8,253 nt of DNA from an uncultured Burkholderiales bacterium (lineage in GTDB: Bacteria; Pseudomonadota; Gammaproteobacteria; Burkholderiales; Burkholderiaceae_D), in the NCBI GenBank assembly GCA_903904635.1, contig CAIVDH010000110.1, positions 1 to 8,253 of the forward strand. Direction: 5' to 3'. This document shows, one piece after another, positions 7,190 through 8,253 of this stretch. A program made the translations under genes and the position numbers. Each line of letters starts with the position of its first letter. The stretch's first letter is position 1. A model generated the notes under the pieces. It saw only the letters and a program-made list of their open reading frames with translations, ran no database searches and was not told the DNA's origin.

Positions 7190-8253
7190 ATGCAAACAGC
7201 ATTACGCAAGCCACATGGCTTAAAACTACAGCAAAGTATCTTCAAGGCTTATGACATACGCGGCGTATTAGGTCGCACGCTAGACGATGGTATCGCCTAT
7301 CAAATCGGTCAGGCCTTCGGCGCTGCTGCATTGGCCAGGAACGAACACACCGTCATCATCGGTCGCGATGGCAGACTCTCGGGTCCGACCTTATCGGCTG
7401 CACTGGCACAAGGCCTGCAGGCCGCAGGTGTTAACGTGATTGATGTTGGTCTCGTTGCCACGCCAATGCTGTATTACGCCACCCAAGTGCTGTGCGCTGC
7501 CAGCGGCATCATGGTCACAGGCAGCCATAACCCACCTGACTATAACGGCTTCAAAATGGTGTTGGCTGGTGAAGCAATTTACGGCGAGACCATCACCGCG
7601 CTGTATCAGCGCATCGTTGATGGAAATTTCGAACAGGGTAATGGCACCTATAGCCAGCATGCGATTGATGCAGCGTATTTAGACCGTATCGTCAGCGATG
7701 TTAAACTCGCGCGCCCTATGAAAATCGCCATCGACTGCGGCAATGGTGTCGCTGGTGCGTTTGCTGGCGAACTGTATCGTCGCCTGGGTTGTGAAGTAAC
7801 GGAATTATTTTGCGAAGTCGATGGTAACTTCCCCAATCATCATCCCGACCCAGCGCATCCGGAAAACCTGCAAGACTTAATCAAGGTGCTGCAAACGACC
7901 GATGCAGAAATTGGCCTCGCCTTTGATGGCGATGGCGACAGATTGGGCGTGGTTACCAAAGACGGCCAGATTATTTATCCGGATAGGCAGCTGATGCTGT
8001 TTGCCCGTGATGTACTCACCCGCCATCCGGGCGCGCCAATTTACTATGACGTCAAATGTAGCCGTCATGTCGGTGCTGTAGTGACTGCAGCCGGTGGCGT
8101 GCCTATGATGGGTAAGACCGGGCATTCGCTGGTGAAAGCGGAAATGCGCAAGACAGGCGCACCCCTGGGTGGCGAGATGAGCGGTCATGTGTTTTTCAAA
8201 GACCGCTGGTATGGCTTTGATGACGGCATGTATGCAGGCGCAAGATTGCTGGA
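7190..8253 (+). CDS. Phosphomannomutase/phosphoglucomutase (AlgC/ManB type), 3' end outside window
   Basis: ATG 7190 lies 2 nt after the wzc stop (TGA 7185-7187). No clear ribosome binding site is visible, so translation is probably coupled to wzc. The frame stays open to the right edge: 354 codons plus two bases, of about 460 expected. Family signatures: SIFKAYDIRG (16-25); phosphoserine loop TGSHNPPDYNG (110-120), with Ser112 the predicted phosphorylated residue; Mg-binding DGDGDR (246-251); sugar-specificity motif GEMSGH (328-333), followed by VFFKDRWYGFDDG. The enzyme interconverts mannose-6-P/mannose-1-P and, in AlgC-type members, glucose-6-P/glucose-1-P, in the cytosol, feeding GDP-mannose and UDP-glucose synthesis. 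Its place behind wzc fits precursor supply for the exported polymer. The sequence resembles Burkholderiales enzymes from memory. The gene could be named algC, manB or pgm; sequence alone does not settle substrate preference. Confidence 0.93.
   Translation, partial: MQTALRKPHGLKLQQSIFKAYDIRGVLGRTLDDGIAYQIGQAFGAAALARNEHTVIIGRDGRLSGPTLSAALAQGLQAAGVNVIDVGLVATPMLYYATQVLCAASGIMVTGSHNPPDYNGFKMVLAGEAIYGETITALYQRIVDGNFEQGNGTYSQHAIDAAYLDRIVSDVKLARPMKIAIDCGNGVAGAFAGELYRRLGCEVTELFCEVDGNFPNHHPDPAHPENLQDLIKVLQTTDAEIGLAFDGDGDRLGVVTKDGQIIYPDRQLMLFARDVLTRHPGAPIYYDVKCSRHVGAVVTAAGGVPMMGKTGHSLVKAEMRKTGAPLGGEMSGHVFFKDRWYGFDDGMYAGARLL

Overview
The window reads as ordinary chromosomal DNA of a Gram-negative bacterium, most likely a betaproteobacterium of the Burkholderiales type with mid-range GC. 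I base this on the protein sequences: the phosphomannomutase resembles what I know of Burkholderiales PMM/PGM enzymes, and the outer-membrane lipoprotein, phosphatase and tyrosine kinase form a Wza/Wzb/Wzc set that needs two membranes. No search was run, so the taxonomy is an inference. All genes are on the + strand, and coding density is close to complete.

Layout: (1) 1-615 is the C-terminal part of an adenine deaminase (purine salvage), cut by the left edge. (2) 615-3152 is a large ten-helix FtsX/MacB-type ABC permease resembling YbbP. Its start overlaps the deaminase stop by one base, and no ATPase gene is in the window. It contains a perfect 28-bp palindrome at 852-879, inside the reading frame. 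(3) 3153-3279 is the only real intergenic gap. It holds or borders several consecutive inverted repeats, the largest a roughly 52-nt imperfect hairpin at 3205-3256, followed by a strong GGAGG ribosome binding site. (4) 3280-7187 is a wza-wzb-wzc exopolysaccharide/capsule export and control module. (5) 7190 to the right edge is a phosphomannomutase/phosphoglucomutase (algC/manB type), cut by the right edge.

How the genes work together: the PMM/PGM makes mannose-1-P or glucose-1-P for sugar-nucleotide precursors. Wzc, an inner-membrane co-polymerase and bacterial tyrosine (BY) kinase, controls chain length and contacts Wza, the outer-membrane export channel. Wzb dephosphorylates the tyrosine tail of Wzc. 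Gaps of 1, 31 and 2 nt indicate one operon whose leader is the structured 3153-3279 region. The Wzy polymerase, Wzx flippase and glycosyltransferases expected for such a system are not here and probably lie further downstream.

I did not find an undescribed system. The two features that ordinary gene content does not explain are the exact 28-bp palindrome inside the permease gene and the hairpin-rich leader of the polysaccharide operon.
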